Numbered from the stretch's first letter, positions 48,418 through 57,488 are shown. The stretch: DNA of 64,000 nucleotides from an uncultured Comamonas sp. (GCA_947306475.1 CAMZGS010000007.1:90598-154597), one strand, 5' to 3'. Translations and numbers: made by a program. Notes: generated from the sequence alone by a model not told the origin.

Positions 48418-48445
48418 CCATATTTCCATGATAATAAAAATATGG
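48418..48445 (+). promoter_or_regulatory. Probable ArsR operator
   Basis: The inverted repeat CCATATTT - 12 bases - AAATATGG overlaps the arsR start codon. Its position and AT-rich palindromic form suit an ArsR/SmtB-type repressor that leaves DNA when arsenite binds, giving autoregulation of the operon. Confidence 0.6.
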
Positions 48446-48768
48446 AAGAGAAAGACGTTGTCAAAGCCTTGGCTGCCCTTGCGCAGCCGAACCGACTTCA
48501 AGTGTTTCGTGCTCTTGTGGTCACTGGCAAGGAAGGAGCGACACCTGGCGCATTGGCGGATACCTTGGGTGTGCCTGCTGCCACGTTGTCCTTTCACCTC
48601 AAAGAACTCCTCAACTCTGGACTTGTGTCTCAGGAGCGCAGTGGTCGCAATCTGATCTACCGCGCAGAGTTCAAGCAGATGAACGAGCTCCTTTCCTATC
48701 TGACAAGCAATTGCTGTCAGGGTGAACCGTGCATGGATGAGGCAGCTACCAACTGTGGATGCGAATAA
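48442..48768 (+). CDS. arsR: Arsenic-responsive repressor ArsR
   Basis: A 108-residue ArsR/SmtB-type winged-helix repressor. The recognition helix is in VPAATLSFHLKELLNSGLV (residues 44-62), followed by the wing QERSGRNLIYRAEF. Arsenite-binding cysteines lie not in the DNA helix but at the C-terminus: Cys91, Cys92 and Cys97 (NCCQGEPC), plus Cys105 and Cys107. This matches the C-terminal site type known from acidophile ArsR proteins. The ATG at 48442 sits within the palindromic operator. It heads the operon. Confidence 0.93.
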   Translation: MEEKDVVKALAALAQPNRLQVFRALVVTGKEGATPGALADTLGVPAATLSFHLKELLNSGLVSQERSGRNLIYRAEFKQMNELLSYLTSNCCQGEPCMDEAATNCGCE

Positions 48769-48778
48769 GGAATTTCAA

Positions 48779-49183
48779 ATGAGGCACCTACCCATCCTTT
48801 GGCAACGCCTTGTGAGTGAACAGGGCACCACCTGTCCGCGCTGTCACAGCACCGGCGAAGAAGTGCAGCGCGCTGTTAAGACGCTGAAGCTGGCCCTGGA
48901 GCCGTTGGGCATCGAGCCCGAACTTCAGGTCACGGAGATTGACGAGGTCACGTTTCTCAAGGACCCCCTGCAATCGAACCAGGTGCTGATTGGTGGTCAG
49001 ACCATTGAACACTGGCTGGGTGGACAAACCGGCAGCAGCCGCTGCTGCAACGAATGTGGCGACAACGATTGCCGCACGGTGGAAGTTGGCCGGCAGAGTT
49101 ACGACGTGATCCCGGAGGACCTGCTGGTGCGTGCCGGCGTCATTGCTGCGACCCGCATGCTCGACCCAACGTTGTCCGCCTGA
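48779..49183 (+). CDS. DUF2703 protein of the arsenic operon
   Basis: A 134-residue cysteine-rich protein of the DUF2703 family. It begins MRHLPILWQRLV and has a thioredoxin-like CPRC pair (TTCPRCHSTG), then CCNECGDNDCRT near residues 82-93. The fold is probably thioredoxin-like, and the many cysteines suggest binding or delivery of arsenite, but no activity is established. It lies ten bases after arsR and before arsD. Confidence 0.75.
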   Translation: MRHLPILWQRLVSEQGTTCPRCHSTGEEVQRAVKTLKLALEPLGIEPELQVTEIDEVTFLKDPLQSNQVLIGGQTIEHWLGGQTGSSRCCNECGDNDCRTVEVGRQSYDVIPEDLLVRAGVIAATRMLDPTLSA

Positions 49184-49233
49184 GTCATCGCCAGATACAG
49201 ATCAACGGTCATTCCACTCCAAGGAGTTCCATC

Positions 49234-49596
49234 ATGACAACCATTCAAGTATTCGATCCCGCAATGTGCTGCAACACCGGTGTTTGCGGCGTGGACGTGG
49301 ACCAGAGCCTCGTGACCTTCGCGGCCGATGTGGATTGGGCCCAACAGAACGGTGCGCAGATCGAGCGCTTCAACCTGTCTCAGCAGCCCATGGCGTTTGC
49401 GGAGAGCGCCATCGTCAAAGGTTTGCTGGAGCGTACGGGTCAGACCGTGCTGCCGGTGACTCTGGTGGACGGTCAGTTGGCACTGGCTGGCCGGTATCCC
49501 TCAAGGGACGATCTGGCCCGCTGGGCAGGGCTTCAACCTCAGCCGTCCGAGACCAAAGAAGCCGCATCGTGCTGCTCTGGTAGCCGCTGCTGCTAA
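49234..49596 (+). CDS. arsD: Arsenite metallochaperone ArsD
   Basis: A 120-residue protein that hands As(III) to the ArsA ATPase. The key Cys12, Cys13 and Cys18 are present (DPAMCCNTGVCG), and a second and third vicinal pair closes the protein (SCCSGSRCC). VDQSLVTFAADVDWAQQNG and VLPVTLVDG are family blocks. The ATG at 49234 has an AAGGAG ribosome site. It precedes arsA by 15 bases. Confidence 0.95.
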   Translation: MTTIQVFDPAMCCNTGVCGVDVDQSLVTFAADVDWAQQNGAQIERFNLSQQPMAFAESAIVKGLLERTGQTVLPVTLVDGQLALAGRYPSRDDLARWAGLQPQPSETKEAASCCSGSRCC

Positions 49597-49611
49597 ACCT
49601 AGGGAGCCGGT

Positions 49612-51381
49612 GTGCTATTTCTCCAGAATCCTCCTCGTTACCTGTTCTTCACCGGTAAAGGTGGTGTAGGCAAAACGTCAATTGCCTGTGCCTGCGCCGT
49701 CGAGCTGGCTGACGCTGGCAAAAAAGTGCTGCTGGTCAGCACCGATCCGGCCTCCAATGTGGGGCAAGTGTTCGGGGGCACCATCGGCAACCGAATTACC
49801 CCCGTCGACAGGGTGCCCAGGCTGTCCGCGCTGGAAATCGATCCGCAAGGGGCAGCCCAGGCCTACCGGGACCGGATCGTCGGGCCTGTGCGGGGTGTGT
49901 TGCCAGACGAAGTGGTCAAAGGCATTGAGGAGCAACTCTCGGGCGCTTGCACGACTGAGATTGCCGCCTTCGACGAGTTCACCGGGTTGCTGACCGATAC
50001 GGCCCTGACCGCAGGCTTCGATCACATAATCTTTGATACCGCACCCACGGGCCACACCATCCGTTTACTACAACTGCCCGGTGCGTGGAGTGGCTTTCTG
50101 GAGGCGGGCAAGGGAGATGCGTCCTGTCTGGGGCCGCTGGCAGGACTGGAGAAACAACGCGCTCAATACAAGGCTGCCGTTCAGGCCTTGGCCGATCCTG
50201 GGCGCACGCGCCTGGTGCTGGTGGCACGCGCCCAGGCAGCCACCTTGCGTGAGGCGAATCGCACCCACCAGGAGTTGGCGGCCATCGGCCTGTCCCAGCA
50301 ATATCTGGTGATCAATGGTGTGTTGCCATTGGAGGCGCTTCAAGATGATCCGCTAGCCGCTGCGATCCACCAACGCGAAGCGTTGGCGCTGGCGAACATG
50401 TCTGCTGAACTCAAGGCCCTGCCGCAAGACAGTCTGGCTCTCAAGCCTTTTAATCTGGTAGGGCTGGATGCATTGCGTCATCTGCTCAACGACGCACCGG
50501 TGCCCTACAGCACAGTGCCGTCTGCGGTGCAGGCGCCCCCAGCCCCGAATCTGTCACAACTGGTCGACGACATCGCCGCCGATGGCCATGGCCTGGTGAT
50601 GCTGATGGGCAAAGGCGGCGTTGGAAAAACCACCCTGGCTGCTGCCGTGGCGGTCGAGCTGGCACATCGAGGCTTGCCGGTGCACCTGACCACGTCCGAC
50701 CCGGCTGCGCATCTTGCGCAGACCCTGGACGGCACATTGAATCACCTGACAGTCAGCCGCATTGACCCCCACGAAGTCACCGAACGTTATCGCGAGCATG
50801 TGCTGTCCACCAAGGGGGCGAATCTGGACGCAGAAGGTCGGGCCATGCTCGAAGAGGACCTGCGTTCACCGTGCACTGAAGAGATCGCCGTGTTCCAGGC
50901 CTTCTCCCGCATCATCCGCGAGGCGGGCAAAAAGTTCGTGGTCATGGACACCGCACCGACCGGGCACACCTTGCTGCTGCTGGATGCCACGGGTGCCTAC
51001 CACCGCGACATTGTGCGCCAGATGGGTGATAAAGGCGTCCACTTCACCACGCCCATGATGCAGTTGCAGGACCCCAAGCAAACCAAGGTCCTGATCGTCA
51101 CCTTGGCCGAAACCACGCCGGTACTCGAAGCAGCCAATCTGCAGACCGATTTAAGGCGCGCCGGCATCGAGCCTTGGGCCTGGGTCATCAACAACAGTCT
51201 GGCCGCCTGCGCGCCGGCTTCACCTTTGCTTCGTCAGCGTGCCGGCAACGAGCTTCGTGAAATCGAAGCCGTCGCCACGCAGCACGCACAGCGGTATGCA
51301 CTGCTCCCCCTGATGAAAAACGAACCGGTCGGTGTTCAGCGTCTGCTGGACCTGGCAGGCCACTCCCTTGAAAAGGTCTGA
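49612..51381 (+). CDS. arsA: Arsenite pump-driving ATPase ArsA
   Basis: A 589-residue two-domain ATPase. P-loops are FTGKGGVGKTS near residue 15 and MGKGGVGKTTLAA near 330. Each half has the DTAPTGHT motif. Arsenite-binding cysteines are in GACTTEIAAF, DASCLGPLAG and SPCTEEIAVF. It takes As(III) from ArsD and energises the Acr3 efflux pump. It starts at a GTG with an AGGGAG ribosome site and ends three bases before acr3. Confidence 0.96.
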   Translation: MLFLQNPPRYLFFTGKGGVGKTSIACACAVELADAGKKVLLVSTDPASNVGQVFGGTIGNRITPVDRVPRLSALEIDPQGAAQAYRDRIVGPVRGVLPDEVVKGIEEQLSGACTTEIAAFDEFTGLLTDTALTAGFDHIIFDTAPTGHTIRLLQLPGAWSGFLEAGKGDASCLGPLAGLEKQRAQYKAAVQALADPGRTRLVLVARAQAATLREANRTHQELAAIGLSQQYLVINGVLPLEALQDDPLAAAIHQREALALANMSAELKALPQDSLALKPFNLVGLDALRHLLNDAPVPYSTVPSAVQAPPAPNLSQLVDDIAADGHGLVMLMGKGGVGKTTLAAAVAVELAHRGLPVHLTTSDPAAHLAQTLDGTLNHLTVSRIDPHEVTERYREHVLSTKGANLDAEGRAMLEEDLRSPCTEEIAVFQAFSRIIREAGKKFVVMDTAPTGHTLLLLDATGAYHRDIVRQMGDKGVHFTTPMMQLQDPKQTKVLIVTLAETTPVLEAANLQTDLRRAGIEPWAWVINNSLAACAPASPLLRQRAGNELREIEAVATQHAQRYALLPLMKNEPVGVQRLLDLAGHSLEKV

Positions 51382-51384
51382 TCG

Positions 51385-52398
51385 ATGGGTGTTTTTGAGC
51401 GTTACCTGACCGTCTGGGTCGGGCTGGGCATTTTGGCTGGTGTTGGTCTCGGGCTGGTCATGCCCGACGTCTTCCAGACCGTGGCTGCGATGGAAATCGC
51501 GCAGGTGAACCTGGTGGTGGCCGTGTTCATCTGGATCATGATTTATCCGATGATGATCCAGATCGACTGGCATGCGGTGAAGGACGTTGGCAAGAAGCCT
51601 CAGGGCCTGATGCTTACGCTGGTGGTCAACTGGCTGATCAAACCCTTCACCATGGCCGCGCTGGGCGTGTTGTTCTTTCAGTACGTGTTCGCAGGCTGGG
51701 TCGATCCGCAGTCGGCCAGCGAGTACATCGCCGGCATGATCCTGCTGGGCGTGGCGCCCTGTACCGCGATGGTGTTTGTCTGGAGCCAGCTGGTCAAGGG
51801 CGATGCCAACTACACCCTGGTGCAGGTGTCGGTGAACGATCTGATCATGGTCGTTGCCTTTGCGCCGATTGCCGCTTTCCTGCTGGGCGTGACCAACGTG
51901 ACCGTGCCCTGGGAAACGCTGCTGCTCTCGACCGTGCTGTATGTGGTGCTGCCGCTGCTGGCGGGCATGACGACCCGGCAGCTGCTCGTGAAGCGGTCAC
52001 CCACCGCACTGGGCCAGTTTGTGGCGAGCCTCAAGCCCTGGTCGGTGGTGGGCCTGATCGCCACCGTGGTGCTGCTGTTCGGTTTCCAGGCCGGCACCAT
52101 CGTCGAGAAGCCTGGCGTGATCGCACTGATTGCGGTGCCGCTGATCCTGCAGTCCTACGGCATCTTCTTCATCGGCTGGTGGGGCGCCAAGTGGCTCAAG
52201 CTGCCGCACGACATCGCCGGCCCGGCCTGCCTGATCGGAACGTCCAACTTCTTCGAGCTGGCGGTGGCCGTCGCCATTTCGTTGTTTGGCCTGAACTCGG
52301 GCGCTGCACTGGCCACCGTGGTCGGTGTGCTGGTTGAAGTGCCGGTGATGCTATCGCTGGTGGCCATCGTCAACGCCTGGAAACCCCGTACCGTCTGA
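51385..52398 (+). CDS. acr3: Arsenite efflux permease Acr3
   Basis: A 337-residue inner-membrane transporter with about ten helices. It is of the ACR3 family and not ArsB: it has [16 protein letters not shown] with the essential Cys, [19 protein letters not shown] with the conserved Glu, and the [10 protein letters not shown] loop. It exports As(OH)3 from the cytoplasm, driven by the proton gradient and here probably by ArsA. ACR3 proteins paired with ArsD/ArsA are well known. Confidence 0.95.
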   Translation: MGVFERYLTVWVGLGILAGVGLGLVMPDVFQTVAAMEIAQVNLVVAVFIWIMIYPMMIQIDWHAVKDVGKKPQGLMLTLVVNWLIKPFTMAALGVLFFQYVFAGWVDPQSASEYIAGMILLGVAPCTAMVFVWSQLVKGDANYTLVQVSVNDLIMVVAFAPIAAFLLGVTNVTVPWETLLLSTVLYVVLPLLAGMTTRQLLVKRSPTALGQFVASLKPWSVVGLIATVVLLFGFQAGTIVEKPGVIALIAVPLILQSYGIFFIGWWGAKWLKLPHDIAGPACLIGTSNFFELAVAVAISLFGLNSGAALATVVGVLVEVPVMLSLVAIVNAWKPRTV

Positions 52399-52413
52399 AC
52401 CGTAGAGCATCCC

Positions 52414-52836
52414 ATGACCAATATCACCATCTATCACAACCCCGCCTGCGGAACGTCGCGTAACGTGCTGGCCCTGATCCGCAACAGTGGGGTGGAGCCG
52501 ACTGTCATTGAGTACCTCAAGAATCCACCCAGCACGGAGCAGATCCAGTCCTGGCTGAGCGCTATGGGCGCTTCGGTGCGCGAGGTGCTGCGAGAAAAAG
52601 GCACGCCCTATGCCGAGCTGGACCTGGGCAACCCGAAGTGGACCGATGACGAGTTGCTGGCCTTCATTCAGCAGCACCCCATCCTGCTCAACCGCCCCTT
52701 CGTAATCACGCCGCTGGGAGTACGGCTGTGCCGTCCCTCGGAGATGGTGCTCGACATCCTGCCTGATCCGCAGCAGGGCCCGTTCATCAAGGAAGATGGC
52801 GAAGTGGTTATCGATGCTGAGGGGCGCCGTGTCTAA
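52414..52836 (+). CDS. arsC: Glutaredoxin-coupled arsenate reductase ArsC
   Basis: A 140-residue reductase that turns arsenate into arsenite with glutathione and glutaredoxin. The catalytic Cys12 is in [11 protein letters not shown], and the arginine cluster includes [16 protein letters not shown]. It belongs to the ArsC/Spx thioredoxin-like family and not the phosphatase-like type. Its 3' end overlaps arsH. Confidence 0.95.
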   Translation: MTNITIYHNPACGTSRNVLALIRNSGVEPTVIEYLKNPPSTEQIQSWLSAMGASVREVLREKGTPYAELDLGNPKWTDDELLAFIQQHPILLNRPFVITPLGVRLCRPSEMVLDILPDPQQGPFIKEDGEVVIDAEGRRV

Positions 52837-53563
52837 ATCAGTCTCCAACCCCCTGGCCGATCTGCCGCAAGTTCAAGCCGAACATTTCCGGGCCCCCGAT
52901 CCTGCTCAGTTGCTGGGTCCGCACTCGTCCCACCCGCCACGCATCCTGCTGCTGTACGGCTCCCTGCGCCCGCGCTCCTTCAGCCGACTGCTGGTTGAAG
53001 AAGCTGCCCGGCTGCTGCAGGCCATGGGTGCAGAGACGCGCATCTTCAACCCCAGTGGACTACCTTTGCCCGACGATGCGCCGGACACCCACCCCAAAGT
53101 GCAGGAGTTACGTGAACTGACACTGTGGTCAGAAGGTATGGTCTGGTGTTCGCCCGAGCGTCACGGCGCCATGACCGGCATCATGAAAACCCAGATCGAT
53201 TGGATTCCCCTGGCTGCTGGCGCTGTGCGCCCTACCCAGGGCAAGACGCTGGCGGTGATGCAGGTCTGCGGCGGCTCACAGTCCTTCAATGCGGTCAACC
53301 AGATGCGCGTGCTCGGGCGCTGGATGCGCATGATCACCATCCCAAACCAGTCGTCCGTAGCCAAGGCTTTCCAGGAATTTGATGACAACGACCGGATGAA
53401 ACCATCGAGTTACCACGACAGGGTGGTTGATGTCATGGAGGAACTGGTCAAGTTCACCTGGCTGACCCGCGACGTATCGCCCTACCTCGTGGACCGCTAC
53501 AGCGAGCGCAAGGAAAGCGCCGAAGAACTCATGCGGCGGGTCAACCTGCCTAATGCGGTGTGA
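52829..53563 (+). CDS. arsH: NADPH-dependent FMN reductase ArsH
   Basis: A ~244-residue flavoprotein that oxidises trivalent organoarsenicals. FMN binding is in [23 protein letters not shown], and [20 protein letters not shown] is the other core motif. The GTG at 52829, eight bases inside arsC, has a GAGGGG ribosome site and is my choice; an ATG at 52814 in the same frame is the alternative. It is the last intact gene of the arsenic operon. Confidence 0.92.
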   Translation: MSKSVSNPLADLPQVQAEHFRAPDPAQLLGPHSSHPPRILLLYGSLRPRSFSRLLVEEAARLLQAMGAETRIFNPSGLPLPDDAPDTHPKVQELRELTLWSEGMVWCSPERHGAMTGIMKTQIDWIPLAAGAVRPTQGKTLAVMQVCGGSQSFNAVNQMRVLGRWMRMITIPNQSSVAKAFQEFDDNDRMKPSSYHDRVVDVMEELVKFTWLTRDVSPYLVDRYSERKESAEELMRRVNLPNAV

Positions 53564-53569
53564 AGAGCG

Positions 53570-53750
53570 GTGAGTTCCGGACACGACCACAGCCACGCCC
53601 CGCCAATTTCAACAAGGCATTTGCTATCGGCATCGGGCTTAACATCGCCTTCGTGATGATCGAAGCGTTCTACGGCTGGAAAATCAACTCACTGGCCTTG
53701 CTGGCCGACGCCAGCCACAACTTGAGCGATGTGGCTGGACTGGTGCTGGC
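53570..53750 (+). pseudogene. CDF-type cation efflux gene (CzcD-like), frameshifted and truncated
   Basis: The remaining 180 bases match the N-terminus of a CzcD-like cation diffusion facilitator. The expected start is GTG at 53570 reading SSGHDHSHA, but one base is missing near 53603 and the text continues in another frame as NFNKAFAIGIGLNIAFVMIE, then SLALLADASHNLSDVAGLVLA. Homology stops at about 53750 inside the second transmembrane region, where the serine-recombinase element begins. It cannot make a working Zn/Cd/Co exporter. Confidence 0.75.
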
Positions 53751-53828
53751 CGATGCTACATGCGCAGTTTGAGTTGCGACATGTGTCTTTGCAGTTTGAA
53801 TCCCCATCTTTTGCTGATCAGTGCCCAC

Positions 53829-54332
53829 TCAACGAAAATTGTTGACCAATTTGGTTGATTTGACATGTCGATGGTAAGCATCTGCGTCCAAAGACGCGCG
53901 TCCGCACTTGACGCGTTCCCGCTGCTCATCCCATAGCGCTGGCGGGTCCACCGCTAGGTCAAACAGCGTGATGTGGTTCGGCAGCGCGTCATCCAAGATG
54001 GCCGCCACGATGTCGGGCGCCAGCGTCGTCAGGTTGACCATCCGGCTCACGTAGCTGTTGTCGATGCCTTCCCGCGTGGCGATCTCCTTCAAGGACTTCG
54101 CCTCTCCTGACTCCAGCATCGCCAGCCAGCGGTGGCCCCTGGCCAGCGCCAGTTGGATGGAGGTTGGTGCTACGTCCCACGGTCTAACCGGCGCGGTTTC
54201 GCCGTTTGGCAAGGTGACCAGCTTGCGGCCGCTGCGGCGTTTGATCTGGATCGGGACCGACAGGGTCAGCCTGCCGTCGCTGGTCTGCAGGATGTCGGGC
54301 TCGCCGGTCTTCTGGATGCGGATGTCGCTCAT
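53829..54332 (-). CDS. Helix-turn-helix protein of the recombinase module
   Basis: A 167-residue protein starting MSDIRIQKTGEPD. The middle has a helix-turn-helix: SLKEIATREGIDNSYVSRM, followed by VNLTTLAPDIVAAIL, similar to ParB-type DNA-binding helices. I do not recognise a named family. Its start overlaps the recombinase stop by four bases (ATGA), as recombinase and DUF2924 also overlap, so the three are one unit. It may direct or regulate recombination. The 78 bases between it and the broken CDF gene hold short direct repeats of GCAGTTTGA and probably the element end. Confidence 0.7.
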   Translation of the reverse strand: MSDIRIQKTGEPDILQTSDGRLTLSVPIQIKRRSGRKLVTLPNGETAPVRPWDVAPTSIQLALARGHRWLAMLESGEAKSLKEIATREGIDNSYVSRMVNLTTLAPDIVAAILDDALPNHITLFDLAVDPPALWDEQRERVKCGRASLDADAYHRHVKSTKLVNNFR

Positions 54333-55684
54333 GCCAGTGCTTCCTCTCGTTGCTCGACCGGTTCGGGGCGCAGCTCCAGCACCAGGCGTTCGATGCCGTT
54401 GGCGCGCAGCCGCACTTCGAGGTCGTTGGGTGACACGATGACTTTCTCGACCAGCAGTTTCACGATCCGGGTCTGCTCGGCCGGGAAAAGTTGATCCCAA
54501 ATCGCGTCGAGCCGGGTCATGGCCACGGTGATCTTCGCCTCGTCCAAGGTTGGATCGAGCTTGATCGCCTGCGGCAGCATGTCGCCGAGTAGATTCGGGA
54601 CACGCAGGATTGCGCGCAGTTGGTCGAGTACCGCCGACTCGAGTTCGGCGGCCGGCAAGCGCGGCAGGCCTGAGGCGCCCGCGTGCTCCTTGGCGTCACG
54701 CTGAGGCACGTAGTACCGGTACCGACGGCCATTCTTCTTGGTCGTGTGCCACGGCGACAGTGCCCGGCCATCGTTGCCGAACACGATGCCCTTGAGCAGA
54801 TACACCACGGTTGCCCGAGTCGCGTTGCCTCGCACCCGGCCATTGGTGGCCAGGATCGCGTGGACGCTATCCCACAGTTCGCGGCTGATGATGGGCGGGT
54901 GCTCCGCCTGGTACCACTGGTCCTTGTGCCGCAACTCGCCAAGGTAGGTCCGGTTGCTGAGGAGCTTGTAGATGTGGCCCTTGTCGATCGGTCTGCCCTC
55001 GCGGGTCTTGCCGTCTTGCGTGGTCCACGCCTTCGACGTCACGCCATCCAGTTTCAGCTCCTTGACCAGCGCCGTACTGGAGCCGAGTTCAACGAAGCGC
55101 TGGAAGATGTGCCGGATCAGTTTGGCCTCGCGTTCGTTGGGCAACAGTCGGCGGTTCTCGACGTCGTAGCCCAGCGGTGGCACGCCGCCCATCCACATGC
55201 CCTTGCGCTTGCTGGCTGCGATCTTGTCGCGGATGCGTTCGCCGGTGACCTCGCGCTCGAACTGGGCGAAGGACAGCAGGATGTTCAGCATCAACCGACC
55301 CATCGAGGTCGTCGTGTTGAACTGCTGGGTGACCGACACGAACGACACGCCGTAGCGCTCGAACACCTCGACCATCTTGGAGAAGTCCGCCAGGCTGCGC
55401 GTAAGGCGATCGATCTTGTAGATGACAACCACATCGATCTTGCCGGCCTCGATGTCCACCATCATGCGGCGCAGCGCCGGACGCCCCATGTTGCCGCCCG
55501 AGAAGGCGGGATCGTCGTAGTCGTCCGCCACCGGAATCCAGCCCTCGGCGCGCTGGCTGGCGATGTAGGCATGGCCGGCATCCCGCTGGGCATCGATGGA
55601 GTTGTATTCCTGGTCGAGTCCTTCGTCGGTGGACTTGCGCGTATAGACCGCGCAGCGCATACGGCGCTTCAAAACGTCGCTCAT
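54329..55684 (-). CDS. Large serine recombinase
   Basis: A 451-residue site-specific recombinase. The resolvase domain has the nucleophile Ser18 (VYTRKSTDEG), DDPAFSGGNMGRPAL, and VVYKIDRLTRSLADF-type arginines; the E-helix region is SFAQFEREVTGERI. A recombinase domain (PPLGYDVENRRLLPNEREAKLI) and a C-terminal zinc-ribbon-like region without the usual cysteines follow (YLLKGIVFGNDGRALSP). It would integrate or excise the element. Gene overlaps of four bases on both sides tie it to its partners. Confidence 0.92.
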   Translation of the reverse strand: MSDVLKRRMRCAVYTRKSTDEGLDQEYNSIDAQRDAGHAYIASQRAEGWIPVADDYDDPAFSGGNMGRPALRRMMVDIEAGKIDVVVIYKIDRLTRSLADFSKMVEVFERYGVSFVSVTQQFNTTTSMGRLMLNILLSFAQFEREVTGERIRDKIAASKRKGMWMGGVPPLGYDVENRRLLPNEREAKLIRHIFQRFVELGSSTALVKELKLDGVTSKAWTTQDGKTREGRPIDKGHIYKLLSNRTYLGELRHKDQWYQAEHPPIISRELWDSVHAILATNGRVRGNATRATVVYLLKGIVFGNDGRALSPWHTTKKNGRRYRYYVPQRDAKEHAGASGLPRLPAAELESAVLDQLRAILRVPNLLGDMLPQAIKLDPTLDEAKITVAMTRLDAIWDQLFPAEQTRIVKLLVEKVIVSPNDLEVRLRANGIERLVLELRPEPVEQREEALA

Positions 55685-56178
55685 CGTCCACCTCCCTTCT
55701 TGGTGGACGGTTTGGTCTTGGCATTGGATGGCGGCCTGAGCCCAAAGAACAGGGGCCCCGACCAGCGCATGCCAGTGATCTCGCGGGCGATCATCGAGAG
55801 GCTCGGGTACATCCGGCCTTCAAAGTCGTACTGGCCATCGGCGGTCGCGATCACGCGGTGTTCGACACCTTTGTATTGCCGAACCAGCACGGTGCCGGCG
55901 GCCGGACGGTAATCGCGGTCGCGCTTTTTCACCTTGCCGGTTTCCACCAGGGATTCGATGCGGCGCTGATTCCGATCCAGCAGGTTGGCGTCGACCTTGC
56001 GGAGCTCTGCCTCTTGCAGCCGGTACGCAATGCGGCGTTCAAGGAACTGGCGGTTGTGGGTGGGCGTGTCGCCGCCGACCAACTTCTGCCAGAGCGCCCG
56101 GATCTCTGCCATGGGCAGCTCGGGCAACCTGGCGATTTGTGCTGCCACCGATGGCGGCGTTGAAAGTGACGTGCTCAT
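55681..56178 (-). CDS. DUF2924 protein
   Basis: A 165-residue basic protein of the DUF2924 family, commonly found upstream of large serine recombinases in prophages and integrative elements. It has LPMAEIRALWQKLVGGDTP, then RRIAYRLQEAELR and VLVRQYKGVEHRV ... SLSMIAREITG. The last block resembles a DNA-binding RAMA-type fold. It is first in the recombinase unit. Function unknown, probably DNA binding. Confidence 0.85.
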   Translation of the reverse strand: MSTSLSTPPSVAAQIARLPELPMAEIRALWQKLVGGDTPTHNRQFLERRIAYRLQEAELRKVDANLLDRNQRRIESLVETGKVKKRDRDYRPAAGTVLVRQYKGVEHRVIATADGQYDFEGRMYPSLSMIAREITGMRWSGPLFFGLRPPSNAKTKPSTKKGGGR

Positions 56179-56213
56179 TTGGACTCCGTAGTTGTCTTGT
56201 TGACGGGGTCTGA

Positions 56214-56354
56214 ATGAACGCGCTGGTTGCCAGAGAAGCCAAGCAGGACTGGCATGCTGCGGGCAAGGAGCTGCGGCGCTGGGTGTATGGCGGTGGGAAA
56301 GTGCTGCCGGGCCTTATCACACGGCGGGAGGCCGAAGTGGCGCTACTGCTGTGA
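56214..56354 (+). CDS. Possible 46-residue ORF opposite the mcrC 3' end
   Basis: ATG at 56214 to TGA at 56354 encodes MNALVAREAKQDW... with a basic, tryptophan-containing N-terminus and ending RREAEVALLL. It fills the gap between mcrC and DUF2924 on the other strand and overlaps mcrC by 12 bases. I recognise no family, and chance occurrence is quite possible. Confidence 0.25.
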   Translation: MNALVAREAKQDWHAAGKELRRWVYGGGKVLPGLITRREAEVALLL

Positions 56355-57488
56355 CCCAGGCGATTTCAGGGATGGCTCACACAAGCGCAGCAGCTGCGCT
56401 CGAATGTCCGCAGGAGTTGCCGTCAAATCCACAGTGGCAAATCGAATGGCGTGCCCCTGGATCAGCACTGTCTCGTCCACCATCTGGCCGATCGCAGGAT
56501 GCAACATTAATCCGCTCGCGCGATCTGCAAGCGCATCGCCGCACCCAACCTGGGAGCGCAGATAGGCGTAGATCTGGTACACGTATCCGCTGCGCAGGGT
56601 TTCCTCACGGTACCAACCGCTCGTCACAATCGAGGTGAACTTGGTATCGATGACAATCCGCCGCCCGGTCGACGGGTTTTCGAGCACGACATCAGTTCGC
56701 ATCGTCGGCAGGATCTTGTCGATCCCCGCCGTCTTCTGCTCGATCTGCCAGCCCATCGTCCCGCCGCATAGCACCCGCCAGCCCTGCGGACTCAATACGA
56801 CTTGGTAGAAGCCGCCCACCGCCCGCTCGAACAAACGACGTACCCACGTCGCTTCTCGCTCCGGCAGAGAGAGCACATTCGCACCCGACGCCTCCGTAGG
56901 TAGCACTAGGTCGAACGCCAGCTTTGCGGCTGCCACCATGAACCGGTCGTCCGCATCGTTACGGCCGAAACGATCGGTGCTCATTTGGGCGCGGGTCGGT
57001 GCGTCCCCTGATACACCCATTGCCTTCATGCCACCCGCAAGTGCGCGGCACCGATGGGCAACGTCCTTCCTCTGAACGATCCTGGAGATGGACTCCAAGG
57101 CTGCTCGGACGAAACGATTGCGTGGGGTGTCGATGGTGAGTTCGTCGAACCGGCACGCCACCAAGCCTCTATCCATCAACTGATGGCGTTCGGTGGTCAA
57201 GACGTCGATCCGGCCACGCACGCGATTGATGACTGCATCACGAGATCGATATCCAAGACTCAAGCGGCGACGCTGTCGCACCTCAACCGAGTGGGCAAGG
57301 ATCTCCGCGACTAGATCCGGTAGATCGTCCGGGCTGTCTTCCAAGCCGATCTTGCCGATGCCGCGAGTGCGGAACAGGTCAGAGGCGTAGAGCATCAGCA
57401 GCCAGAGGTTGCGCACCGGAATGCGTCCGATGAACCCCTCAGCGCTCATGGATGCACTTTCCACCTGTTCTGCGACGGCGGTCATCAC
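56343..57488 (-). CDS. mcrC: McrC-type nuclease subunit
   Basis: A 381-residue protein. The N-terminal DUF2357-like region has IPVRNLWLLMLYASDLF and the DVLTTERHQLMDRGLVACRF block typical of McrC. The C-terminal half has a PD-(D/E)xK nuclease core: RTDVVLENP, then IVIDTKF. McrC is the endonuclease partner that pairs with the McrB GTPase to cut modified DNA. Its start overlaps the mcrB stop by four bases. It is the last gene of the defence operon. Confidence 0.9.
   Translation of the reverse strand: MMTAVAEQVESASMSAEGFIGRIPVRNLWLLMLYASDLFRTRGIGKIGLEDSPDDLPDLVAEILAHSVEVRQRRRLSLGYRSRDAVINRVRGRIDVLTTERHQLMDRGLVACRFDELTIDTPRNRFVRAALESISRIVQRKDVAHRCRALAGGMKAMGVSGDAPTRAQMSTDRFGRNDADDRFMVAAAKLAFDLVLPTEASGANVLSLPEREATWVRRLFERAVGGFYQVVLSPQGWRVLCGGTMGWQIEQKTAGIDKILPTMRTDVVLENPSTGRRIVIDTKFTSIVTSGWYREETLRSGYVYQIYAYLRSQVGCGDALADRASGLMLHPAIGQMVDETVLIQGHAIRFATVDLTATPADIRAQLLRLCEPSLKSPGSQQ

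Noticed and set aside
48244-49208. Direct repeat ATACAGATCAACGG at 48244-48257 and 49195-49208
   Set aside because: Only 14 bases, no symmetry with an element end and no gene deletion between the copies; probably chance or a small duplicated leader.
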